From Rhodospirillales bacterium (GTDB taxonomy: Bacteria > Pseudomonadota > Alphaproteobacteria > Geminicoccales > Geminicoccaceae): a DNA stretch of 6,102 nt. Below the pieces are notes generated by a model. The model was not told the DNA's origin, did no database searches, and saw only the letters and a list, made by a program, of their open reading frames with translations. Positions 1-5,576 of this stretch are shown one piece after another; within the stretch, counting starts at the first letter, position 1; every line of letters starts with the position of its first letter. A program made the translations under genes and the position numbers. The stretch covers positions 1 to 6,102 of the forward strand of contig SLRI01000386.1 in the NCBI GenBank assembly GCA_007131045.1, read 5' to 3'.

Positions 1-414
1 GGAGGTTGCTCTGCACCGGTTCGGCGCGCAAGGCGGCGGCGACCCTGTCGAGAAAAGCCAGTAGGCGACCAGCTCGAAGCCGGTCCAGAGCCGGGCGAAG
101 TGCCCGAGATCGCCGGTCGGGGTCACCATGTCGGCCCAACAGGCCTCGGAGACAACGAGCTCGAGGCCGATGTTCGACGTGCCGCGCAAGGGGAGCGGCA
201 GCACCCGCCTGCCGGCCTCACCCGACACCGGCGCGGGCTCGCCGGGCTGCATCGGCCACCGTTCGAGAGGTTGCAGGTTGTCGATCAGCAGGGCGCGCCC
301 GGCGAACCGCTCGACCCGCTCCAGCTCGGGGATCAGGACGATGGCGCGACGACCGGGCGGTTCGGCATGGATCGAGCGTGCCTCTTGCCTTGCAGAGCGC
401 GTTCGGGCCAGCAT
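1..414 (-). CDS. Hypothetical protein, N-terminal part, runs off left edge; probable frameshift near 60
   Basis: I do not recognise this protein. The open frame starts at ATG 414-412, opens MLARTRSARQEARS and continues with RRAIVLIPELERVERFAGRA and LLIDNLQPLERW, then a GTSNIGLELVVSEACWADMV stretch. Third codon positions are strongly GC-rich from 414 to about 65, which supports coding. There is no signal peptide and no obvious catalytic motif. It follows the 436-1929 gene by 21 nt in the same frame, so the two are probably co-transcribed; no good Shine-Dalgarno is visible. Near position 60 the protein-like reading moves to another frame: the original frame gives WLFSTGSPPPC, while the shifted frame gives LAFLDRVAAALRAEPVQSNL. 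One missing base around 58-64 would restore LVAYLAFLDRV. So this is either a frameshifted gene or a sequence error. Coding on this strand is fairly secure; function is unknown. Confidence 0.55.
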   Translation of the reverse strand, partial: MLARTRSARQEARSIHAEPPGRRAIVLIPELERVERFAGRALLIDNLQPLERWPMQPGEPAPVSGEAGRRVLPLPLRGTSNIGLELVVSEACWADMVTPTGDLGHFARLWTGFELVAYWLFSTGSPPPCAPNRCRATS

Positions 415-435
415 CCGGCCCGGTCGGATCGGCTG

Positions 436-1929
436 TCATTCGCCGGCAACCGTCGAGCGGCGGGCGGTCCTGCCCTTCGCCCCAGGCGCCGCGACCAACT
501 TGCCGACTTGCGGGCGGAGATAATGCCAGGCGAGGTCGGGACCGGCGAGGATCTCGATCAAGCGCGCATCGTCGATGTCGACGAGGGTGCCGGCCCCACG
601 CCCGCAGCGCGCGCCGAGGTCGACCAGCCGTTCGACGGTCGCCCCGGTGAGCTCGTGGACGGCGGTGGTCGGCGCCAGGCGGCGGACGATGCTTGCCAGC
701 CGGGCCAGCCGTCGCGCCGCCTCCTCGCGTGTCTTGATGGCACCGGCCCGGTCGGCAGCGTCGACTGCCGGCAGCGGCGCCAGCACCGTATCGATCGAGG
801 TGGCGTAGCGCTCGCGCGCCAGATCAGCCGCCTCGTGGCGCAGGGCCCGAAGCTCGGCGGCGGGCTCGGCCAATGGCGCTGAAGCCTGTCCGACCAGCGC
901 GTCGGCGAGCTTGCCCAGCCTGTCGATGGCATCCTCCAAGGGCTCGGACCGGTCGCCCCCGAGCCGGGCCAATTCCCCGGCGAGGTACTGCCGATGCTCG
1001 GCCTCGAGCTGTCGGAGGATGGATTGCAGTCGCGCTCGCAGCGGGACCGGTGCCAGGTCGGGAAGCCGGCGCGCCAAGGCCGTTGGCTGGCGCGCCAGAC
1101 GCAGGAGCATGGCCGCGAGGGTGCCGAGCCGATCCGGCCCGGCACCCGTGGCCAGCGCCAGGATCGCACCCAATGTCGCCCGGTCGTCGGCATCATTGGC
1201 ACAGAACGACGAAGACAGGCTGGCCAGCCGTGGGACGAGCTGCTCGGCGATGCCCGCAAGATCGGCGATCCGCAGGCGCTCCGCCTCGATCGGCGTGGTC
1301 TCGTCGGGAACGGGCTCGGCCGCGAGCACGCTCGCCACCGCCGGCCAGAGCCGTCGGCCGGCCGCGATCATGGCCGTCGTGTCGTCCTCTGATCGCCCGG
1401 CGATCGCGGCCCTCGCCGCTTCGAGCAGCGCCGGGTCGAGGCGCTCGGTGATGCGGGCCTGCCAGTAGCCGAGCCGCTGCCGGGCGATCGAGAACGACGA
1501 CGCGACGCCCACGTCGTGATCGAGTGCCGCAGCGAACGGGGTCGTCAGCAGGCGGGGCAGGGTGAGTGGGCGCTCCGGGCGCAGCTTGCGCAAACGGGGG
1601 CGAAGGCCGGCCAGCGCCGGCTCCAGCGTAAGCCGCTGGCCGCTCGCCTCGATCAGGCGGATCACCTGCCGCAGCTTGCCGTCGTCGATCGAATCGAGCA
1701 GGCCGGCGAGCCCGAGGCCGGCATCGTGGAGGGCGCTCAAGGGCGGTCCGCCGGCAAACACGGTGGTCGTCGGCTGTCGATCGATCGTCGGCGTTCTCGC
1801 GTCGTCACGGCACCTCTCGCGACCTGGCTCCGGCACCCGCCGGCGAGCCCGCAGCCTAGGTGCAATATGCGAAGATTCCGTTAAGACGCGGGACGCATCG
1901 GTGCCCGCGCCTGCGTCCATCTGACTCAT
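436..1929 (-). CDS. Hypothetical protein (497 codons), divergent from phaC
   Basis: I do not recognise a named family. The product is rich in Ala, Leu and Arg, predicted mostly helical and soluble, with no signal peptide or membrane segment. The protein-like part begins near residue 63. A conserved-looking block at about residues 78-130 (LLDSIDDGKLRQVIRLIEAS, then LRKLRPERPLTLPRLL) is followed by helical segments up to a basic tail (AKGRTARRS). The start at 1929 is chosen because AGGTGG lies 4 nt upstream at 1934-1939. However, residues 14-55 use atypical codons (TTA, ATT, AGG, AGA) and look unlike protein, so a later GTG at 1761, just before the conserved part, is possible but has no Shine-Dalgarno. 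The open frame extends upstream to 3186 only as antisense of phaC. The gene diverges from phaC with 78 bp between starts, so a shared control region, and perhaps a link to PHA granules, is an inference only. Confidence 0.7.
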   Translation of the reverse strand: MSQMDAGAGTDASRVLTESSHIAPRLRARRRVPEPGRERCRDDARTPTIDRQPTTTVFAGGPPLSALHDAGLGLAGLLDSIDDGKLRQVIRLIEASGQRLTLEPALAGLRPRLRKLRPERPLTLPRLLTTPFAAALDHDVGVASSFSIARQRLGYWQARITERLDPALLEAARAAIAGRSEDDTTAMIAAGRRLWPAVASVLAAEPVPDETTPIEAERLRIADLAGIAEQLVPRLASLSSSFCANDADDRATLGAILALATGAGPDRLGTLAAMLLRLARQPTALARRLPDLAPVPLRARLQSILRQLEAEHRQYLAGELARLGGDRSEPLEDAIDRLGKLADALVGQASAPLAEPAAELRALRHEAADLARERYATSIDTVLAPLPAVDAADRAGAIKTREEAARRLARLASIVRRLAPTTAVHELTGATVERLVDLGARCGRGAGTLVDIDDARLIEILAGPDLAWHYLRPQVGKLVAAPGAKGRTARRSTVAGE

Positions 1930-1937
1930 GCGGCCAC

Positions 1938-1949
1938 CTGCACTTGCAG
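1938..1949. promoter_or_regulatory. Candidate PhaR-type operator, CTGC-N4-GCAG
   Basis: CTGC ACTT GCAG is a perfect inverted repeat, extended by one pair on each side (1937-1950). It sits 70 bp upstream of the phaC start in the divergent spacer. The PHA-responsive repressor PhaR of Paracoccus and Rhodobacter is known, from memory, to bind TGC-rich CTGC-N3/4-GCAG sites upstream of PHA genes. The site overlaps the Shine-Dalgarno of the divergent 436-1929 gene, so binding could affect both genes. A short palindrome can arise by chance, but both its form and its position fit. Confidence 0.45.
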
Positions 1950-1973
1950 GGCAGCGCCGGGCTGCGCCACAAC

Positions 1974-1993
1974 GGTTGCGAGGGATCGCAACC
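1974..1993. promoter_or_regulatory. Perfect 7-bp inverted repeat just upstream of the phaC ribosome binding site
   Basis: GGTTGCG and CGCAACC flank a 6-nt spacer (AGGGAT). The repeat ends 1 nt before the purine-rich Shine-Dalgarno GAGGGGGGA at 1995-2003, which lies 4 nt before the phaC ATG. In DNA it could be an operator; in RNA it would be a leader hairpin beside the ribosome binding site. A second repeat, GCAGC-N5-GCTGC at 1951-1965, lies between it and the PhaR-like site. Which role applies cannot be decided from sequence. Confidence 0.35.
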
Positions 1994-2007
1994 AGAGGGG
2001 GGACGCC

Positions 2008-3792
2008 ATGGCCGACCAGGACGAGCTGCAGCATGCCAAGGAGTTGGCGGCGCGGACGGCCGAGCTCGCCGAGCGCAGCAACCGGGTGTTTCGCCAGTTT
2101 CTGGAGCGCCAGGAAGAGGACGTCTTCCAGATCCCCGATCCCAAGGTGGTGTCCAATGCTTTCGCCGAGTTCGCCCAGCATTTGCTCGCCAATCCAGAGC
2201 ATCTGGTCGACGCGCAGATCGCCTATTGGAAGGACATGGGCCAGCTCTGGGAAGACTACATGCGCCGAATGCTCGGCGAGGAGGTGCCGCCGCTGGCAGC
2301 ACCCGCACCCGACGACCGTCGCTTCAAGGACGACGCCTGGAGCGAGGATCTGGTCTTCGACTACATCAAGCAAAGTTATCTGGTGACTGCCAACTGGATC
2401 CACAACACCGTCGCCAATGTCGAGGACATCGACCCGGCGCTGCGCAACAAGGTCGCCTTCTTCACCCGACAATATGTCGACGCGCTGGCTCCCTCGAACT
2501 TCGCCGCGACCAACCCCGTCGTCTTGCGCCGGGCGGCGGAAACCAAGGGCGAGAGCCTCTATCACGGTCTGCGCCGGCTCCTCGTGGACCTCGAGCGGGG
2601 CAAGGGCGAGCTCAAGATCAGCATGACCAACGAGGCCGCCTTCACTGTCGGCGAGAACATCGCTACCAGTCCCGGCAGTGTCGTCTTCGAGAACGAGCTG
2701 ATGCAGCTCATCCAGTACGCGCCGCTGACCGAGACGGTGCAGCGACGGCCATTGCTGATCGTCCCGCCGTGGATCAACAAGTTCTATATTCTGGACTTGA
2801 AGCCGAAGAACAGCTTCATTCGCTATGCGGTCGAGCAGGGGTTCACCGTGTTCGTCATCTCCTGGGTCAACCCCTCGGCCGAGCTCGCCCACAAGAGCTT
2901 CGAAGACTACCTGAAGGAAGGCCCGCTCGCCGCCATCGATGCCGTCGAACGGCAGACCGGCGAGGCCGAGCTCAACGTCATCGGCTACTGTCTCGGCGGC
3001 ACGCTCACCGCCTGTCTTTTGGCCTACGAGGCGGCCAAGGGCCGCGATCGTATCAAGGCTGCCACGTTCTTCACCACCATGCTCGATTTCAGCGAGCCCG
3101 GTGACTTGGCCGTCTTCATCGACGACGAGCAACTCGCCCTGCTCGATCAGCATATGAAGAAGAAAGGCTATCTCGAATCCCGGCATATGCAGCAGGTCTT
3201 CAACCTGATGCGCGCCAACGACTTGATATGGTCTTTTGTCGTCAGCAACTATTTGATGGGCCGCGAGCCGATGGCATTCGATTTACTTTACTGGAATGCC
3301 GACAGCACGGCGATGCCGTACATGATGCACAGCTTTTATTTGCGCAACATGTACCAGAAGAACCTGCTGGCCCAGCCCGGCGGCATCACCCTCGACGGCG
3401 TGCCGATCGATCTCGGGGCGATAGGGCTGCCCGCCTACTTCCTCTCGACCAAGGAGGACCACATCGCCCCCTGGCTCGCCACCTTCAAGGGCAGCCGGCT
3501 GCTGAAGGGCCCCGTCCGCTTCGTGCTGGGCGGGTCGGGCCACATCGCCGGCGTCATCAACCCCGCGGACTCCGGCAAGTACGGCTACTGGACCGGCACC
3601 AGCCGAACCAAGGACGCCGAGCGCTGGTTCGAGAAAGCCGACCGCCACGAGGGCTCCTGGTGGCCCGACTGGCACGCCTGGCTCAGCCGCCACGGCGGCG
3701 GCGAAGTTCCCGCCCGCGACCCTAAAGACGGCCCGCTTCCGGTGATCGAGCCCGCCCCCGGCCGCTACGTCAAGGCGCGAAGCGCAGAGTAG
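2008..3792 (+). CDS. phaC: Class I polyhydroxyalkanoate synthase PhaC
   Basis: PhaC polymerises (R)-3-hydroxyacyl-CoA, typically 3-hydroxybutyryl-CoA, into PHA with release of CoA, at the surface of cytoplasmic storage granules. The 594-residue length is that of single-subunit class I synthases, which need no PhaE or PhaR subunit. The N-terminal PhaC domain covers about residues 100-270, followed by an alpha/beta-hydrolase core. The lipase-like box G-Y-C-L-G places the nucleophile at Cys328. Asp484 (TKEDHIAPW) and His512 (GGSGHIAGVINP) complete the triad, in the same order and spacing as the well-studied Cupriavidus enzyme. Other family blocks are PPWINKFYILDL (253-264), FVISWVNP (282-289), FFTTMLDFSEPGDL (354-367) and FDLLYWNADS (424-433). 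The ATG at 2008 has a strong Shine-Dalgarno at 1995-2003. Upstream inverted repeats suggest repressor control. No phaA, phaB or phasin gene is adjacent. The reading frame is intact and all key residues are present. Confidence 0.97.
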   Translation: MADQDELQHAKELAARTAELAERSNRVFRQFLERQEEDVFQIPDPKVVSNAFAEFAQHLLANPEHLVDAQIAYWKDMGQLWEDYMRRMLGEEVPPLAAPAPDDRRFKDDAWSEDLVFDYIKQSYLVTANWIHNTVANVEDIDPALRNKVAFFTRQYVDALAPSNFAATNPVVLRRAAETKGESLYHGLRRLLVDLERGKGELKISMTNEAAFTVGENIATSPGSVVFENELMQLIQYAPLTETVQRRPLLIVPPWINKFYILDLKPKNSFIRYAVEQGFTVFVISWVNPSAELAHKSFEDYLKEGPLAAIDAVERQTGEAELNVIGYCLGGTLTACLLAYEAAKGRDRIKAATFFTTMLDFSEPGDLAVFIDDEQLALLDQHMKKKGYLESRHMQQVFNLMRANDLIWSFVVSNYLMGREPMAFDLLYWNADSTAMPYMMHSFYLRNMYQKNLLAQPGGITLDGVPIDLGAIGLPAYFLSTKEDHIAPWLATFKGSRLLKGPVRFVLGGSGHIAGVINPADSGKYGYWTGTSRTKDAERWFEKADRHEGSWWPDWHAWLSRHGGGEVPARDPKDGPLPVIEPAPGRYVKARSAE

Positions 3793-3979
3793 GCGACTGA
3801 CTTGTTAGGAATAATAGCCGATGAAATCGCCGCCGTCAAGCCGCTACGGGATCGGTCGGCAAAACGACACCGCTCGGGAGCCGAGGAGCGTGCCCGACCC
3901 GGCGCCACAGCGGTCATGCGAGTCCAACCCGTTGAAAGCATAGCCTGAATCGCGCTGACCTGCGACAATCTGTCCGCCC

Positions 3980-4073
3980 GGGTTCGTTCGCGAAAGTCGG
4001 GTTCGTTCGTTCTCCAGCCGGGTTCGATCGTCGTTTTTCGTGGGTTCGTTCGTCGATTTCTTGGGTTCGTTTG
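3980..4073. repeat. Five-copy GGGTTCGTTCG array, period 19-22 bp
   Basis: The 11-mer GGGTTCGTTCG occurs at 3980-3990, 3999-4009 and 4042-4052, with one-base variants at 4020-4030 (GGGTTCGATCG) and 4063-4073 (GGGTTCGTTTG). GGGTTCG is invariant in all five copies. Start-to-start distances are 19, 21, 22 and 21 bp, about two helical turns, so the motifs lie on nearly the same DNA face. The spacers diverge, though two copies share TCG followed by a T-rich tract. The distances are not consistently multiples of three, which argues against a coding repeat. The array lies in the tail-to-tail spacer, so it is not an ordinary promoter operator for either neighbour. Confidence 0.85.
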
Positions 4074-4102
4074 TAGCCGAATCGGGCGAAATATGACGTT
4101 TC

Positions 4103-4131
4103 ATGCGCCATAAGGAATCATGATGGCGCAT
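4103..4131. repeat. Perfect 9-bp inverted repeat ATGCGCCAT / ATGGCGCAT
   Basis: ATGCGCCAT (4103-4111) and ATGGCGCAT (4123-4131) are exact reverse complements separated by 11 nt. It could be a dimeric protein site or a stem with an 11-nt loop. The right arm is also the head of the first 31-bp tandem unit, so the two repeat families are interleaved. Confidence 0.6.
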
Positions 4132-4200
4132 ATATCGACTCATTTCTCGGGTCATGCGTCATATGCCGACTCGTTTCTCAGGGTATGTGTCGTATGGCGG
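4123..4200. repeat. Degenerate 31-bp tandem repeat, two full copies plus a partial third
   Basis: Unit 1 (4123-4153) and unit 2 (4154-4184) are each exactly 31 bp. Their aligned parts are ATGGCGCATAT versus ATGCGTCATAT, then ATCGACTCATT versus GCCGACTCGTT, then TCTCGGGTC versus TCTCAGGGT. A third unit starts at 4185 with ATGTGTCGTAT and diverges after about 13 bases. The best-kept core is CGACTC-R-TTTCTC. The period is not a multiple of three and no gene is evident here. Confidence 0.65.
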
Positions 4201-4226
4201 CACAACCCGAGCGCGAATGAGTCGAT
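4134..4226. repeat. Inverted copy of the 31-bp unit core
   Basis: ATCGACTCATT in unit 1 (4134-4144) recurs as its exact reverse complement AATGAGTCGAT at 4216-4226. The similarity extends imperfectly outward: read on the minus strand, GTGCGTCATA precedes the inverted core and CTCGGGTT follows it, resembling the head and tail of the tandem units. So the unit exists in both orientations within about 100 bp, and the whole could fold as a long imperfect stem. Confidence 0.5.
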
Positions 4227-4316
4227 TTATGACGCACGGTTCGCGGATTTGTGTGAAGGCATACGATTTAGGATAAGCGTTTCTTATAGAAAGAATCACG
4301 CCCTCGGCCACGGCGG

Positions 4317-4526
4317 TCAGCGGCGGTTCCCGAGGAGCAACAGGGCGACGCCGCCGGCGAGGGCCGCGGCACCACCGAAGAAGTACCACATGGTCGATTC
4401 GGTAAAACGGCCAGTGAAGGTCTCGGCCGCCTGATCGACGAATGACTGCGACTGGTTCCAGCCGAAGAAAAGCGCCACGACGCCGATGACGATCAGAACG
4501 ACGCCGATAACCATGTTGCTCGACAT
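4317..4526 (-). CDS. DUF3185 family small membrane protein
   Basis: The 69-residue product matches the pattern I know for DUF3185 proteins. An N-terminal hydrophobic helix (residues 4-23, NMVIGVVLIVIGVVALFFGW) is followed by a polar segment with the signature SQSFVDQAAETFTGRFTEST, then W-Y-F-F-G-G leading into a second helix (about 47-65) and a short basic tail (GNRR). Two inner-membrane helices are predicted; the family's function is unknown. The ATG at 4526 is preferred because GGAG lies 6 nt upstream and homologues begin near this Met. An upstream in-frame TTG at 4538 would only add METC. The gene faces phaC tail-to-tail and lies 139 bp downstream of the sulfotransferase gene on the same strand, with a possible stress promoter of its own between them. 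Confidence 0.85.
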   Translation of the reverse strand: MSSNMVIGVVLIVIGVVALFFGWNQSQSFVDQAAETFTGRFTESTMWYFFGGAAALAGGVALLLLGNRR

Positions 4527-4603
4527 GCAAGTCTCCAAATGGATGGTGGGCAGGGCAGGGATGGACTGTTGACCGGTCAGCGCGAAAGACAGCCTTTTCG
4601 TTC

Positions 4604-4628
4604 AACCTTAGTTGTGCCGGAAGGTTCC
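4604..4628 (-). promoter_or_regulatory. Possible EcfG-type (general stress response) promoter for the DUF3185 gene
   Basis: Read on the minus strand, GGAAC (4628-4624) is followed after 16 nt by GGTT (4607-4604). The alphaproteobacterial EcfG sigma factor prefers GGAAC-N16/17-CGTT, so this is a one-base departure at the -10 element. It lies in the noncoding gap between the sulfotransferase stop and the DUF3185 start, which would give a leader of roughly 70 nt. Short motifs of this kind can occur by chance. Confidence 0.35.
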
Positions 4629-4665
4629 CGGCAGCCGGTCGACAGAGTGGCGCTCGGGCGCATGC

Positions 4666-5301
4666 TCAGGCGGGCTCGCCACCGAGGACCTCCCAGAAAT
4701 CGGCTCGGAGATTGTGGTGCGGGAAGGGCTCGGCCGGGGTGGGCACGTCCAGGAAGCGGCAGAGGGGGTCCCAGCCATCGGCGACGTCGAAGACGAGGAG
4801 GCGGTCGGCCGGGATCGCCTCTTGCACCTCGGCGGAGCGCCGGCGGTAGGCAGCGATCGCGGTGTCCCGGTCGTCGAGCCTGCCGCCGAAGGTCACCTTG
4901 CCGGCGAGCTCGCCCCAGGCGTCGAGGATGGCGATGATGTGCGGCGGCAGCGGCAGCGCCCGGTAGCTGGCCATCAGCTTGCCGATGGTCTTGCTGAAGC
5001 TGCTCCACCATACTTCCTCGGGGCGGACGGTGTGCACCATCTTGGCCGCGGGGAAGGCTGCCGCCAGCTCGCGCCAAACATGCGCACCCGGCCAGTCGAC
5101 CTGCGAGCGGTAGCCGGCGAAGACGGCGTTCCAGTCGACGGTCCGCCCGGCGGCGAGCGCCGGCCAGTGGGCGACCTGCTCGGGATGCTCGACCACCTCG
5201 TGCATGTGGTGGCAGGGGCCGAAGCCCAGCCGCTCGACGGCAGCCTTCAAGGATTTGGTCCCGGTCCGCCCGAAGCCGGAGCCGATCACCGCGAGCGTCA
5301 T
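4666..5301 (-). CDS. Sulfotransferase family protein (PAPS-dependent type)
   Basis: The 211-residue product resembles the small sulfotransferases of the PF17784 type, which would transfer sulfate from PAPS to an unknown acceptor. The 5'-phosphosulfate loop is at residues 7-18 (GSGFGRTGTKSL), fitting G-x-x-R-T-G-T-x-S-L. The 3'-phosphate motif is at about 87-101 (KMVHTVRPEEVWWSS), with Arg93 and Ser100/101 in the usual places. Length and overall spacing look complete. The family is variably annotated as sulfotransferase or as a P-loop NTPase-like protein, and the true substrate is rarely known. The ATG at 5301 has AGGA about 8 nt upstream (5310-5313), and the P-loop begins 6 residues in, as expected. 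A strong leader hairpin lies at 5321-5338. No sulfate-activation genes are adjacent, so its pathway cannot be read from the context. Confidence 0.85.
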   Translation of the reverse strand: MTLAVIGSGFGRTGTKSLKAAVERLGFGPCHHMHEVVEHPEQVAHWPALAAGRTVDWNAVFAGYRSQVDWPGAHVWRELAAAFPAAKMVHTVRPEEVWWSSFSKTIGKLMASYRALPLPPHIIAILDAWGELAGKVTFGGRLDDRDTAIAAYRRRSAEVQEAIPADRLLVFDVADGWDPLCRFLDVPTPAEPFPHHNLRADFWEVLGGEPA

Positions 5302-5320
5302 GGCCGTTGTCCTGTTCTTG

Positions 5321-5338
5321 CGGCTCGGCTTCGAGCCG
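5321..5338 (-). promoter_or_regulatory. Leader hairpin upstream of the sulfotransferase gene
   Basis: CGGCTCG (5321-5327) and CGAGCCG (5332-5338) are perfect 7-bp arms with a 4-nt loop. The structure ends 19 nt before the start codon, immediately before the Shine-Dalgarno. No T-run follows on the minus strand, so it is not an intrinsic terminator. It may affect mRNA stability or translation, or be an operator. Confidence 0.4.
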
Positions 5339-5416
5339 GACGGGCGAGCTTAGGCGCGAAGGTGGCGGGTGGGCTATCGTTATCTCGCCTTCGAGCCTTC
5401 GCCACGAGGAAGAAAT

Positions 5417-5438
5417 GCGGGAAGGCACGCCTTCCCGC
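5417..5438. terminator. Strong 10-bp inverted repeat, possible terminator
   Basis: GCGGGAAGGC (5417-5426) and GCCTTCCCGC (5429-5438) are perfect complements around AC. As RNA it would form a GC-rich stem of about 8 bp with a 6-nt loop. On the minus strand it is followed by ATTTCTTCC, a weak T-rich tract that could end transcripts coming from the transposase before the sulfotransferase gene. On the plus strand GGTTTTT follows only about 10 nt later. It may instead be a dispersed palindromic element. Confidence 0.4.
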
Positions 5439-5576
5439 GCCCATCCGGTTTTTCGCGGCGGTGGACGGAAGAGGCAGCAGTGATTGCTCGGTCGTGCACC
5501 GACCGGATTGAACAATGATCGACACTTTGGGAAAAACGCGTCGCCGCAGAAATATTCCGAACTGAAGCATTCGGTT

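Larger units (their letters stand above)
3793..4316. other. Convergent intergenic region, repeat-rich, no credible gene
   Basis: This 524-bp stretch lies between the 3' ends of phaC (plus) and the DUF3185 gene (minus). Its right half is visibly less GC-rich than the flanking genes. It holds the repeat families listed separately (3980-4073, 4103-4131, 4123-4200, 4134-4226). A small inverted repeat CTCGG-GAG-CCGAG lies at 3873-3885 without a T-run, and a short AT-rich one, TTTCT-TAT-AGAAA, at 4280-4292. After the DUF3185 stop the minus strand has a weak CGCC/GGCG stem followed by a T-rich stretch, at most a poor terminator. Short open frames here lack coding character. Confidence 0.7.

Noticed and set aside
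218..439. Minus-strand 73-residue frame whose ATG overlaps the preceding stop as ATGA
   Set aside because: The overlap looks like translational coupling, but the product is Arg/Pro-rich and shadow-like. The frame starting at 414 has better codon use and protein-like sequence.
100..1468. Several plus-strand frames over positions 6-1884
   Set aside because: They are antisense shadows of the minus-strand genes, with Arg-rich composition and no ribosome binding sites.
1930..3186. Upstream extension of the 436-1929 frame to a 916-residue minus-strand protein
   Set aside because: It runs fully antisense to the intact and unmistakable phaC gene. Long open antisense frames are common in GC-rich coding DNA, and a good start with a Shine-Dalgarno exists at 1929.
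3821..3943. 40-codon plus-strand frame after phaC, with AGGA about 10 nt upstream
   Set aside because: Composition is like random GC-rich sequence, the Shine-Dalgarno spacing is long, and there is no recognisable motif.
3980..4073. Iteron-type replication origin
   Set aside because: The direct-repeat spacing resembles iterons, but there is no replication initiator gene, no DnaA box cluster and no partition gene in the window.
3844..4155. Minus-strand 103-residue frame with TNEP-like peptide repeats
   Set aside because: The peptide repeats come from the GGGTTCG DNA array, whose spacings (19, 21, 22, 21) do not keep the reading frame. Composition is not protein-like and no Shine-Dalgarno is evident.
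3980..4200. CRISPR array
   Set aside because: The conserved units are only 7-11 bp with 8-11 bp spacers in one family, and contiguous 31-bp tandem copies without spacers in the other. No cas gene is present.
4280..4317. Intrinsic terminator after the DUF3185 gene
   Set aside because: The stem is only about 4 bp with a 9-nt loop and the T-rich tract is interrupted, so support is too weak for a feature.
4120..4434. Plus-strand 104-residue frame
   Set aside because: Its first part reads through the 31-bp repeats and its second part is antisense to the DUF3185 gene.
5298..5570. Minus-strand 90-residue frame overlapping the sulfotransferase start as ATGA
   Set aside because: It spans two hairpins and a noncoding-looking spacer, the product is Arg-rich with no motif, and the sulfotransferase has its own Shine-Dalgarno.
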